64,000 nt of DNA. Origin: Pedobacter cryoconitis (GTDB lineage: Bacteria; Bacteroidota; Bacteroidia; Sphingobacteriales; Sphingobacteriaceae). Positions 15,652 through 24,154 of this stretch are shown piece after piece. The notes under the pieces were generated by a model that was not told the DNA's origin, did not search any database, and saw nothing but the letters and a program-made list of their open reading frames with translations. The DNA lies in NCBI RefSeq assembly GCF_014200595.1, contig NZ_JACHCG010000003.1, forward strand, positions 566,473-630,472, given 5' to 3'. Numbering within the stretch: position 1 is the stretch's first letter; every line of letters starts with the position of its first letter. A program made the position numbers and the translations under genes.

Positions 15652-15854
15652 CAATATTCAAAGATAGTCAACCATTTTATCAATCATGTTCAAAAATATT
15701 TTTTACTGGCAATCGCCCTTAACCCTATAATAAAATGAATACTTAACCCATTAGATCAGTCAACTTTGTCAAATCAGCCTCAATTTTGAATCAAATGCAG
15801 ACAATTGAGAATCATTACAAACAAATTTTGTAAATTCGCAACAAATTTAAATAC

Positions 15855-16865
15855 ATGATTTCTACAGATATAGCCATCATTGGCGCCGGACCCGTAGGTT
15901 TGTTTGCTATTTTCGAAGCAGGTTTGCTTAAAATGCGTTGTCATTTAATTGATTACTTACCTCAGGTTGGAGGTCAGCTTTCCGAAATTTATCCTAAAAA
16001 ACCTATATATGATATCCCTGGTTATCCGAGTGTATTAGCTCAGGAACTGGTTGATAACCTGGTAGAACAAGCTAAACCATTTCACCCTGGTTATACTTTG
16101 GGCGAACGTATTGAAGGCCTGGAGAAACGTGGCGAAGGTGATTTCGTCCTGACGACCAACATGGGTACGATCATAGAAGCCAAAGTTGTAGTAATTGCTG
16201 GTGGATTAGGTTGTTTTGAACCTCGTAAACCTGTGGTATCCGGATTGGAGCAATTTGAAAACGGACGTGGTGTAAACTATATGATCCTTGATCCAGAGCA
16301 GTACCGCGGACAAAAAATGGTAATTGCAGGTGGTGGTGACTCTGCATTGGACTGGACTATATTCCTGGCTGATATTGTAGAAGAATTAACACTTGTGCAC
16401 CGCAGCGAGAGCTTCCGTGGAGCACCAGACTCTGTAGCTAAAGTAATGCAACTGGCAGAGAGCGGAAAAATCAATCTTGTATTAAACAGTAACCTGGGTG
16501 CCGTAACAGGAACAGGCAAGCTGGAAAAGGTAGAGATTGTACATAACAAAACGCTTGAAAAAACTATCGTTGATGCCGATCATTTGATTCCTCTTTTCGG
16601 ATTAAGTCCTAAATTAGGCCCGATTGAGCAATGGAACCTGAATATTAATAAAAGTGCGATTGAAGTTAACACTGATGATTACTCGACTAACATCCCGGGT
16701 ATTTATGCAATCGGTGATATCAATACTTATACAAATAAATTGAAACTAATCCTTTGCGGATTCCACGAGGCTGCATTAATGAGTCACAGTGCTTACCAGT
16801 ACATGAACCCTGGTATTAAATACACTATGAAATATACGACAGTTAACGGAGTAGCAGAATTTTAA
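15855..16865 (+). CDS. Ferredoxin/flavodoxin-NADP reductase (thioredoxin-reductase-like)
   Basis: A 336-residue FAD enzyme of the type 2 ferredoxin-NADP reductase family. The FAD-binding GAGPVGLF is at residues 10-17 and the NADP-binding GGGDSALDW near 157. GIYAIGDINTY follows toward the C terminus. It lacks the CxxC of true thioredoxin reductases, leaving ferredoxin reduction as the likely reaction. The gene for a 2Fe-2S ferredoxin starts three bases after its stop, strongly supporting an electron-transfer pair. The upstream region has a TAAATTCG block at 15831 resembling the Bacteroidota -7 element. Confidence 0.92.
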   Translation: MISTDIAIIGAGPVGLFAIFEAGLLKMRCHLIDYLPQVGGQLSEIYPKKPIYDIPGYPSVLAQELVDNLVEQAKPFHPGYTLGERIEGLEKRGEGDFVLTTNMGTIIEAKVVVIAGGLGCFEPRKPVVSGLEQFENGRGVNYMILDPEQYRGQKMVIAGGGDSALDWTIFLADIVEELTLVHRSESFRGAPDSVAKVMQLAESGKINLVLNSNLGAVTGTGKLEKVEIVHNKTLEKTIVDADHLIPLFGLSPKLGPIEQWNLNINKSAIEVNTDDYSTNIPGIYAIGDINTYTNKLKLILCGFHEAALMSHSAYQYMNPGIKYTMKYTTVNGVAEF

Positions 16866-16868
16866 ATA

Positions 16869-17198
16869 ATGGAAGAAAATAATATTACCGTACACGTTCA
16901 GAACCCTGATGGCACTTTAACTTCACTGGAAGCCCCTGTTGATATGGGATTAAGCCTGATGGAGTACCTTAAAGCGTGTGAATATGATATTTTAGCTACC
17001 TGCGGCGGGATGGCTTTATGCGCAACCTGCTGTGTGGATGTTTTGGAAGGTGAAGACAAGTTAAAGGAAATGACAGATGACGAATATGCCATGCTGGATA
17101 CTTTACCTGACCTTTTACCGAATTCAAGATTAGCTTGTCAGTTGCAATTAAGCCACGAAATGGACGGGCTGGTTGTCAAGCTGCACGGTACTGACTAA
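16869..17198 (+). CDS. 2Fe-2S ferredoxin
   Basis: A 109-residue adrenodoxin-type ferredoxin. The cluster ligands are visible as C-x5-C-x2-C in TCGGMALCATC with a fourth cysteine in RLACQLQL. It is co-transcribed with the reductase just upstream, and the pair should move electrons between NADPH and an unidentified acceptor. The stop overlaps by four bases the stop of the convergent S41 protease gene, leaving no room for a terminator between the two. An extra cysteine follows the third ligand (ATCCVDVL). Confidence 0.93.
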   Translation: MEENNITVHVQNPDGTLTSLEAPVDMGLSLMEYLKACEYDILATCGGMALCATCCVDVLEGEDKLKEMTDDEYAMLDTLPDLLPNSRLACQLQLSHEMDGLVVKLHGTD

Positions 17199-18898
17199 TT
17201 ACTATCTGCCGGTGCTGCAATTACTTTTGCAGGATCACCTATAGTTTTATAAGTACCCTCACCTTTTAATATTGCAAGCATTTTAGTGGAATTGCCAAGC
17301 ACTGATTTAGCGGCTTCCAATTCCTTATCATACTGGAATGCTTGCACTATTTTACCTTTCTCAAAATAATACCTGCTTACAATCTGTGTTTCAAGTATTC
17401 TTTTAATTTCTGCCTTGTGCGTAAATATCTCTGTTTTTTTAGCTACCAGCATCTTAGCTTTCAGCTCTTCCAGATCCTTCTTAACCAGTGACAGTTTTTG
17501 TTCTTTTTCCGCTTCAGTTCTTAAATCTGACAGTAATCTTTCTGCTGTAGAAGTATAAGAATAATCCTTACCATCCAGCGAATTTGCAAAAGCAGTATAA
17601 TCCTCTTCCGACACCTGGAAATCTGTAGCCGGGCTGATTGTCGCATGGCTCTTTTTATAAGCATTGGCGAAATCAAAGAACATGCTCTTACTAATTAAAG
17701 AAATCGTTATCGGACTCAATTTGACAGCCCCTACCTCCACATCAGGATAAACACCACTTCCATTATAGACGATCCTTCCCGTCTTAGTATTGTATTTCGC
17801 GATCAGGGAGTCTGCCATTTTCACATTTTTCCCTTCTTTATTTTTATGCGCATAATCTACCGCCTGAATACATCTTCCTGAAGGCGTAAAATACTTGGCT
17901 ACTGTAACTTTCACCAGGCTATTATAAGGCAGGTTGAAAGTTTGCTGAACCAGCCCCTTACCATAACTGCGTTGTCCGATCACCACACCTCTGTCCAGAT
18001 CCTGCAATGCTCCTGCTACTATTTCTGAAGCCGAGGCAGAAGAACCATTGATCAATACCACCAGCGGAAGATCCGGCAGCAGCGGCACATTACTTGTTTT
18101 ATAATTGATTGTTTTTTCAGGATTGCGGCCTTTTTGGGTCACTACAACCAGATCTTTATTGACAAACAGATTGACAATTTTTACAGCTTCCTGCAAGATT
18201 CCTCCTCCATTATATCTCAGATCAAGGATCATTCCTTTTGGATGTTGTTTATTCAACTCGATTGCTGCGTCCTGTACTTCCTGCGCAGAATTCTCCAGAA
18301 ACTTATCCAGCCTGATATAGGCAAGGTCACCGACCATCCCAGAATAAGAAACATTAAGTTGTTTGATTTCGTCTCTGACCAGCTGTTTTTGAATAACTGT
18401 CCCCTCTCTGACCAAAAGCAGATCTACAGCAGAACCACGCGGGCCGCGAAGCAAACGGCTCACTTCCGCACGTTCTTTTCCTTTTACTTCAATGCCGTTG
18501 ATCTTTACGATCTGATCGCCAGGCAGAACGCCAAGTTTAAATGCCGGATAACCTGCACTCACTTCATTTACAAAAAGTTTGCCTTCGATAAAAACTGTAC
18601 TTGCACCGATACCGCCAAACTGTGTGCTCACATATTTCAGCTTATAATCTTCTACTTCAGATTCAGGAATATAGGTAGTATAAGGATCTAATGTATCCAG
18701 CATTGCATCAATACCGCTTTTCATTAAATCCCCGGCATTGGTTTCATCCACATAATTGATGTTAATCTCCCTGTATAAGGACGCGAAAATGTCCATATTT
18801 TTAGATACCAGGAATAGATCCTCCTTAAAAGACCAGGTTAAAGACGCAAATGCAATAAGTGCAAATAGAAGTGCAAACTTGTTTCTTTTCATGGGCAC
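17195..18898 (-). CDS. C-terminal processing peptidase, S41 family
   Basis: A 567-residue CtpA/tail-specific-type protease anchored or secreted through an N-terminal hydrophobic segment (KFALLFALIAFASLTWSF). A PDZ domain lies at about residues 90-180 (GDQIVKINGIEVKGK). The catalytic serine sits in INGSSASASEIVAGAL and the lysine in GQRSYGKGLVQQTF, giving the Ser-Lys dyad. The C-terminal 150 residues are helical and specific to the Bacteroidota members. Such proteases trim the C termini of periplasmic proteins. The small gene at 18934 lies 35 bases upstream in the same direction and may be co-transcribed. Confidence 0.93.
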   Translation of the reverse strand: MPMKRNKFALLFALIAFASLTWSFKEDLFLVSKNMDIFASLYREININYVDETNAGDLMKSGIDAMLDTLDPYTTYIPESEVEDYKLKYVSTQFGGIGASTVFIEGKLFVNEVSAGYPAFKLGVLPGDQIVKINGIEVKGKERAEVSRLLRGPRGSAVDLLLVREGTVIQKQLVRDEIKQLNVSYSGMVGDLAYIRLDKFLENSAQEVQDAAIELNKQHPKGMILDLRYNGGGILQEAVKIVNLFVNKDLVVVTQKGRNPEKTINYKTSNVPLLPDLPLVVLINGSSASASEIVAGALQDLDRGVVIGQRSYGKGLVQQTFNLPYNSLVKVTVAKYFTPSGRCIQAVDYAHKNKEGKNVKMADSLIAKYNTKTGRIVYNGSGVYPDVEVGAVKLSPITISLISKSMFFDFANAYKKSHATISPATDFQVSEEDYTAFANSLDGKDYSYTSTAERLLSDLRTEAEKEQKLSLVKKDLEELKAKMLVAKKTEIFTHKAEIKRILETQIVSRYYFEKGKIVQAFQYDKELEAAKSVLGNSTKMLAILKGEGTYKTIGDPAKVIAAPADSN

Positions 18899-18933
18899 GC
18901 GGATAAGTTAAAGAGGATGGCTTTGCCTATTGC

Positions 18934-19149
18934 TTACAATCTGTTTCCGTTAGGATCAGCAAGCGCCTTATTGATGGTAAATTCAACATATCTGACATCC
19001 CTTTTTAATAAAGCAGTCAATTGATTAACCAGCTGATCTTCCTGACCAGGTGCAAATATTAAATTCTCTTTAGCTAAATCTCTATACTTTCTAAGGACTT
19101 TGATTTTAACTCTTTCTGCTGATTCAGGAGTGAACGTAAAGCTTGCCAT
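18934..19149 (-). CDS. Small hypothetical protein
   Basis: A 71-residue protein starting MASFTFTPESAERVKIKVLRKYRDLAKENLIF. I use the ATG at 19149 rather than an upstream in-frame codon, because the upstream part would be hydrophobic and the family opening looks like MASF. It is helical and charged, without a known motif. It precedes the S41 protease gene in the same direction and may share its transcript. The function is unknown. Confidence 0.65.
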   Translation of the reverse strand: MASFTFTPESAERVKIKVLRKYRDLAKENLIFAPGQEDQLVNQLTALLKRDVRYVEFTINKALADPNGNRL

Positions 19150-19292
19150 AATATATTCTTTCCCGCAAAAATATGAAAAAAAAACAGCAATAACCCAACA
19201 AAGCACCTTCTATATAGCAGATCTCCCGGCCACCTGCTTCTGAACTAAATTCCGGCGTACGATGGCGTTAATTTTTATATATATTTACGATT

Positions 19293-20768
19293 ATGTACAC
19301 AACATTTTTAGCACATCAGTGGATGGGTTTCTGGAGATCCAAAGGCAAGGGCGGTACAATTGCAACCCAACTGATTATGGGCTTCATTGTACTTTACCTG
19401 GCCGCTGTTTCCATTTTCATCGGATATAATATGGAACATATCATTGAAGAAATGCTTCCCGGCAAAGACGTCATGCTGGTCTTCAACGGAATGATCCTTT
19501 ATTATTTCACCCTGGAATTCCTGATGCGCTTACAATTACAAGAGCTCCCTACACTCGCCGTACAACCCTACCTGCACCTGAATATACCCAAAAGGAAACT
19601 GATCTCTTTTTTAAATATCACAGCACTTTTTTCAGTTTTCAACCTGCTCCCACTGCTGCTCTTTTTTCCCTTTGCTATTCTAAAAATCAACAATGATTTT
19701 GGCCCGTTTGCCTGTATCATGTATTTACTCGCCATTAGCTCTTTAGTGGTTTTCAATAATTATGCTGCGCTTTATTTCAAAAGGCTGACTATAGGAAACC
19801 TTAAAGCAGGAATTCTCGGCTCAATTTTTTTAGTTGCTGTTGGTCTGCTTGAATACTTCAAAGTCTTCTCCATCGCGTCATTGTCCAACCATGTTTTCCA
19901 TGAGATAACTATTACGCCACTAATCGCAATCATTTTTCCCATTGCAGCAGTCATCATGCTCACCATCAACACCCGTTTTTTAAAAGGGAACCTATATCTC
20001 GAAGAATTACAGTCCGCAAAACAGAAAAAATCAAGTACAGACTACCCCTTTCTGGACCGCTTTGGTGAAACAGGAGTTTACCTTGCACTGGAAATCAAAT
20101 TAATACTGCGCAACAAAAGAACACGTTCAACACTAACCAAAGGGCTTCTTTTTATCTTCTACGGCCTTCTTTTCTATAAACAGGAAACACTGGACGCCAA
20201 TAAATTCTGGTCCCTGATTTTTCCCGCCACTTTTATGACCGGAAACATGATTATGCTCTACGGACAATTTATGTTTGGCTGGCAAAGCGCAGAATTTGAC
20301 GGACTCTTAACCAGCAAATTAAACATAAAGACTTTTTTCAAAGCAAAATTTCTACTATTCACCATTGGATCAACCCTTTTAACCGCCGCAGTGAGTCTTT
20401 ATGGATTAATCAGCTGGAAAATCCTGATCCTTCAGTTTGCAGTCTATTTCTATAACATCGGGGTCACTTCAGTGATTACTTTATACTTTGCCACAAAAAA
20501 TTACAAAGCACTTGACCTCAGTAAAGGATCTGCCATGAACTGGCAGGGAATTACAGCATCTACCATGCTGCAAACCATTCCGCTCATGCTCAGCCCTTAT
20601 TTAATTTATTTACCCATATCCCTGATTTCAAACCCCTATTGGGGGATTGCCGGGGTCGCTATTACAGGCCTTGCAGGCTTATCAACCAGGAACTTCTGGA
20701 TAAACTTCCTCACCAAAGAATTCCAGGAAAGAAAATACAAAATCGCAGAAGGCTTTAGACAAAAATAA
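19293..20768 (+). CDS. ABC transporter permease, DUF5687 type
   Basis: A 491-residue integral membrane protein with about ten to twelve hydrophobic segments, for example LIMGFIVLYLAAVSIFIGY and LISFLNITALFSVFNLLPLLL. The opening TFLAHQWMGFWRS is typical of the DUF5687 family found in Bacteroidota next to ABC ATPases. The gene is followed one base later by an ATP-binding subunit gene, so together they form an exporter of unknown substrate. A hydrophilic insert around residues 235-250 (AKQKKSSTDYP) may contact the ATPase. Confidence 0.88.
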   Translation: MYTTFLAHQWMGFWRSKGKGGTIATQLIMGFIVLYLAAVSIFIGYNMEHIIEEMLPGKDVMLVFNGMILYYFTLEFLMRLQLQELPTLAVQPYLHLNIPKRKLISFLNITALFSVFNLLPLLLFFPFAILKINNDFGPFACIMYLLAISSLVVFNNYAALYFKRLTIGNLKAGILGSIFLVAVGLLEYFKVFSIASLSNHVFHEITITPLIAIIFPIAAVIMLTINTRFLKGNLYLEELQSAKQKKSSTDYPFLDRFGETGVYLALEIKLILRNKRTRSTLTKGLLFIFYGLLFYKQETLDANKFWSLIFPATFMTGNMIMLYGQFMFGWQSAEFDGLLTSKLNIKTFFKAKFLLFTIGSTLLTAAVSLYGLISWKILILQFAVYFYNIGVTSVITLYFATKNYKALDLSKGSAMNWQGITASTMLQTIPLMLSPYLIYLPISLISNPYWGIAGVAITGLAGLSTRNFWINFLTKEFQERKYKIAEGFRQK

Positions 20769-20769
20769 G

Positions 20770-21471
20770 ATGCTGGAAATTAAACAATTAAAAAAAGAAT
20801 ACGCAGGTACTACCGTAGTAGATATTGACCATCTAACCATTAACCCCGGAGAAACCGTTGGTATCGTAGGCAATAATGGTGCAGGTAAAACAACCCTGTT
20901 CAGAATGCTATTAGACCTGATCCGTCCCTTTTCAGGAGAGATACTCTCCAAAGGTAAAAACGTAGCCCGGGACGACCAGTGGAAAAACTACACAGCCTCC
21001 TTTCTTGACGAAGGATTTCTGATCAATTACCTCACCCCAGAAGAATACTTTATTTTTATCGGCTCCCTCCAACACTACAGCCCATCAGAGGTCATGAATT
21101 ACTTAATCCCCTATACAGAACTCTTTAACGGAGAAATTATGAACAGCGGCAAATACATCCGCGACTTCTCCATGGGAAATCAAAATAAAATAGGCATTGT
21201 GGCTGCCCTGCTCCAAAACCCAGAATTGCTGATTCTGGACGAACCCTTTGCAAACCTTGACCCAACCACACAAATCAGGCTTAAAGACCACTTAAAAACT
21301 TTAAAAGCAAAACAACTTACTACCCTGATTTCCAGCCACGACCTCAACCACGTGACAGACGTCTGCGAACGCATCATTTTATTTGAAAAAGGAAAAATCA
21401 TCAAAGATATGTACACCAACGAAAACACCCTGAAAGAACTCGAAGCCTATTTCTCATTAAGGACTTTCTAA
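20770..21471 (+). CDS. ABC transporter ATP-binding protein
   Basis: A 233-residue ABC ATPase with Walker A GNNGAGKTTLFRML (about residues 34-47), a signature region FSMGNQNKIGI in place of the usual LSGGQ, Walker B LLILDEPFANLD and the switch histidine in ISSHDLNHV. The replacement of the LSGGQ glycines is typical of this exporter subfamily. It energises the DUF5687 permease encoded just before it. Its 3' end (GACTTTCTAATTGA) already matches the unit of the tandem repeat array that begins at its stop codon. Confidence 0.93.
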   Translation: MLEIKQLKKEYAGTTVVDIDHLTINPGETVGIVGNNGAGKTTLFRMLLDLIRPFSGEILSKGKNVARDDQWKNYTASFLDEGFLINYLTPEEYFIFIGSLQHYSPSEVMNYLIPYTELFNGEIMNSGKYIRDFSMGNQNKIGIVAALLQNPELLILDEPFANLDPTTQIRLKDHLKTLKAKQLTTLISSHDLNHVTDVCERIILFEKGKIIKDMYTNENTLKELEAYFSLRTF

Positions 21472-21475
21472 TTGA

Positions 21476-21900
21476 GTTCTCTGTGATTCGGTTCTTAGTA
21501 ATTGGTTTCATTGGATTGGTTTTTTGATTGGGTTTTTCCAATTAAGTCCTTTCTAATCGAGTTCTCTGTGATTCAGTTATCAGTAATTGGTTTCATTGGA
21601 TTGGTTTTTTGATTGGGTTTTTCCAATCGAGTCCTTTCTAATCGAGTTCTCTGTGATTCAGTTATCAGTAATTGGTTTCATTGGATTGTTTTTTTGATTG
21701 GGTTTTTCCAATTAAGTCTTTTCTAATCGAATTCTCTGTGATTCAGTTCTCAGTAATTGGTTTCATTGGATTGTTTTGTTGATTGGGTTTTTCCAATTAA
21801 GTCCTTTCTAATCGAATTCTCTGTGATTCAGTTCTCAGTAATTGGTTTCATTGGATTGTTTTTTTGATTGGGTTTTTCCAATTGAGTCCTTTCTAATTAA
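21476..21900. repeat. Five 85-bp tandem repeats
   Basis: Five consecutive units of exactly 85 bp (21476, 21561, 21646, 21731, 21816) begin GTTCTCTGTGATTC and end CCTTTCTAATCGA, with a few substitutions per unit. The GT-rich middle is TTCATTGGATTG followed by TTTTTTGATTGGG. A partial unit end lies in the 3' end of the ABC ATPase gene. The unit length is not a multiple of three and no ORF crosses the array. Confidence 0.93.
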
Positions 21901-21982
21901 GTTCTTTTTAAACATTCCAACTATCCTCCTGCAAATTAGACCCTTTCAATCTGCCTCCCTCCCCACTTCACCCATAAGCTGA

Positions 21983-22065
21983 GATAAAAAAGGGATGTAG
22001 TGTTTTTTTGACGTGCATTCATTCTTCATGAATGCGTCAAAAAAACACTACATCCCTTTTTTATC
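21983..22065. terminator. Very long hairpin upstream of nagB
   Basis: GATAAAAAAGGGATGTAGTG and the following TTTTTTTGACG pair perfectly with the complementary arm ending CCCTTTTTTATC, 31 bp in all. A TG bulge and a further 7 bp (CATTCAT/ATGAATG) close around the loop TCTTC. The stem contains T-runs on both arms and can terminate in both directions, but its length suggests more than a simple terminator. Confidence 0.7.
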
Positions 22066-22127
22066 GAAGACTCAAAAACTTTTTTATATTTACGTCTTCC
22101 TTAAATCCTCAAAATACCATAATTACA

Positions 22128-24047
22128 ATGGCAAGATTAAATCTTTTGGAAGAAACACGTTTCGAAAAACTCCCTGTTTCAGTATTTGATAACCCAGCAT
22201 CAGCATCCATTAACGTTGCACAACGTATCGCTAATCTCATCAGAGACAAACAAGAAAAGAAGCAAAAGGCAGTTCTAGGCCTTGCGACCGGTGTTACGCC
22301 AGTTGCAGTATACGCAGAACTTGTACGTTTACACAAAGAGGAAAATCTGAGCTTCAGCAACGTCATTACCTTCAACCTGGACGAGTATTACCCGATGCAG
22401 CCTAACGCTGCCCAGAGTTACGTGACCTTTATGAATGAGAATTTATTCGATCACATTGATATCCCTAAAGAAAATATCAATATCCCTGACGGTACACTCG
22501 AACTGGAAGCTATCCCAGCATTCTGTCTCGATTACGAACGTAAAATCGGAGAGCTCGGTGGTCTGGATATTCAAATCCTCGGAATTGGACGTACAGGACA
22601 CATTGGATTTAACGAACCAGGTTCTGCACCCAACTCAGGAACCCGCCTGGTTACCCTTGATGACCTGACCAGAAGAGATGCAGCAAGAGACTTCGGTGGA
22701 AAATCTTTCGTCCCTTCCAAAGCAATCACAATGGGAATCGGAACTATTTTCAAAGCCCGTGAAATCATCCTGATGGCATGGAATCAGAAAAAAGCCTCCA
22801 TCATCAAAAAAGCAGTAGAAGGAGAAATTTCAAGTGAAGTACCCGCTACCTATCTGCAATTATCTGATCATGTAGAATTTATCCTTGATAAAGACGCAGC
22901 CTCCTTACTGACCCGTTTTGACACACCATGGCTTGTTAAAGACTGTGTATGGGAAGATAAATTAATCAGAAAAGCAGTAATTTGGTTAGCGAACACGCTG
23001 AAAAAGCCGATTTTGAAACTTACTGAAGATGATTTCAATAATCATGGTATGGCACAATTGGCCATCGAAAGAGGTCCTGTTTACAACATTAACATTCATA
23101 TTTTTAATAAATTACAACATACCATTACCGGATGGCCGGGAGGAAAACCAAACGCAGACGACTCTCAGCGTCCGGAAAGAGCAACGCCTGCTAAAAAAAG
23201 AGTCGTTATTTTCTCCCCGCACCCAGATGACGATGTGATCTCTATGGGCGGTACCTTTATTCGCCTGGTTGATCAGCAGCACGATGTCCATGTCGCTTAC
23301 CAGACCTCAGGAAATACGGCAGTTTGGGATGATGACGCCTTAAGATTTGTAGAATTCAGCATTGACTTTGCAGAGAAAATGGGACTGGATCAAAAAGAGC
23401 TAAAAGGGATTTACGACAACATGCGTACTTTCATCGCAGCTAAAAAACCGAATCAGGTAGATACACCAGAAATCCAATCCGTAAAAGGACTGATCAGAAA
23501 AGGAGAAGCCATTGCAGGAGCACGTTACTGCGGACTACAAGATGATCATATCCATTTTATGGCGCTTCCTTTTTATGAAAGCGGAAAGAACAAGAAAAAT
23601 CCGGTAACCAACCTGGATGTGGAACTGACAATTGAATTACTTCAAAAAGTTAAACCTGAGCAAATTTTTGCCGCAGGAGATTTTGAAGATCCGCACGGCA
23701 CACACCTGGTTTGCTTTAACATTATTATTGAAGCGATGAACCGCCTGCGCAAAACAGAAGAATGGGCAAAAGATTGCTGGTTATGGATGTACCGCGGTGC
23801 ATGGCAGGAATTTGATACACATGAAATTGAGATGGCTGTTCCTTTGAGCCCTCAGGAGCTGCTGAAAAAGAAATATGCAATTTTCAAACACCAGTCACAA
23901 AAAGACAGAGCAGTATTTCCAGGTGATGATTCCAGAGAATTCTGGGAGCGTGCAGAAGATAGAAACAGAGACACTGCAAGAGCTTATGATGACTTAGGAT
24001 TAGCGGAATACGAAGCAATGGAAGCCTTTGTCCGCTGGAAATTCTAA
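22128..24047 (+). CDS. nagB: Glucosamine-6-phosphate deaminase fused to PIG-L-like domain
   Basis: A 639-residue two-domain protein. Residues 1 to about 280 form the NagB domain, which converts glucosamine-6-phosphate to fructose-6-phosphate and ammonia: GLATGVTPVAVY, FNLDEYYPM and GIGRTGHIGFNEPGS are visible. From about residue 370 a LmbE/PIG-L deacetylase-like domain begins, with the metal-binding motif FSPHPDDDVISMGG and a later DPHGTH. This fusion is standard in Bacteroidota. I start at the ATG at 22128 (MARLNLLEE). The longer open frame begins inside the hairpin at 21983-22065 and is unlikely to be translated. Confidence 0.94.
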   Translation: MARLNLLEETRFEKLPVSVFDNPASASINVAQRIANLIRDKQEKKQKAVLGLATGVTPVAVYAELVRLHKEENLSFSNVITFNLDEYYPMQPNAAQSYVTFMNENLFDHIDIPKENINIPDGTLELEAIPAFCLDYERKIGELGGLDIQILGIGRTGHIGFNEPGSAPNSGTRLVTLDDLTRRDAARDFGGKSFVPSKAITMGIGTIFKAREIILMAWNQKKASIIKKAVEGEISSEVPATYLQLSDHVEFILDKDAASLLTRFDTPWLVKDCVWEDKLIRKAVIWLANTLKKPILKLTEDDFNNHGMAQLAIERGPVYNINIHIFNKLQHTITGWPGGKPNADDSQRPERATPAKKRVVIFSPHPDDDVISMGGTFIRLVDQQHDVHVAYQTSGNTAVWDDDALRFVEFSIDFAEKMGLDQKELKGIYDNMRTFIAAKKPNQVDTPEIQSVKGLIRKGEAIAGARYCGLQDDHIHFMALPFYESGKNKKNPVTNLDVELTIELLQKVKPEQIFAAGDFEDPHGTHLVCFNIIIEAMNRLRKTEEWAKDCWLWMYRGAWQEFDTHEIEMAVPLSPQELLKKKYAIFKHQSQKDRAVFPGDDSREFWERAEDRNRDTARAYDDLGLAEYEAMEAFVRWKF

Positions 24048-24070
24048 ACAACATTTCCAATAAAATCTTA

Positions 24071-24138
24071 GCGCCTGTTTAAGAAATCGTCCAAAACTAT
24101 ATCAAAACACAGTTTTAGACCGTTTCTTAAACAGGCGC
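24071..24138. terminator. Long hairpin after nagB
   Basis: GCGCCTGTTTAAGAAA pairs perfectly with TTTCTTAAACAGGCGC; an inner part (GTC, AAAACT/AGTTTT) extends the stem with two or three mismatches. It lies between nagB and the M16 protease gene, 17 bp before the latter's start, so it may be an intercistronic attenuator or a terminator. Confidence 0.6.
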
Positions 24139-24154
24139 TTTAAATTAAAACCAT

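Noticed and set aside
21476..21900. A CRISPR array
   Set aside because: Units are 85 bp and contiguous, with no spacer between repeats and no cas genes nearby, so this is a simple tandem repeat.
22032..22127. An N-terminal extension of NagB
   Set aside because: The extra 32 codons begin inside the long hairpin and do not resemble the family, whose usual start is the ATG at 22128.
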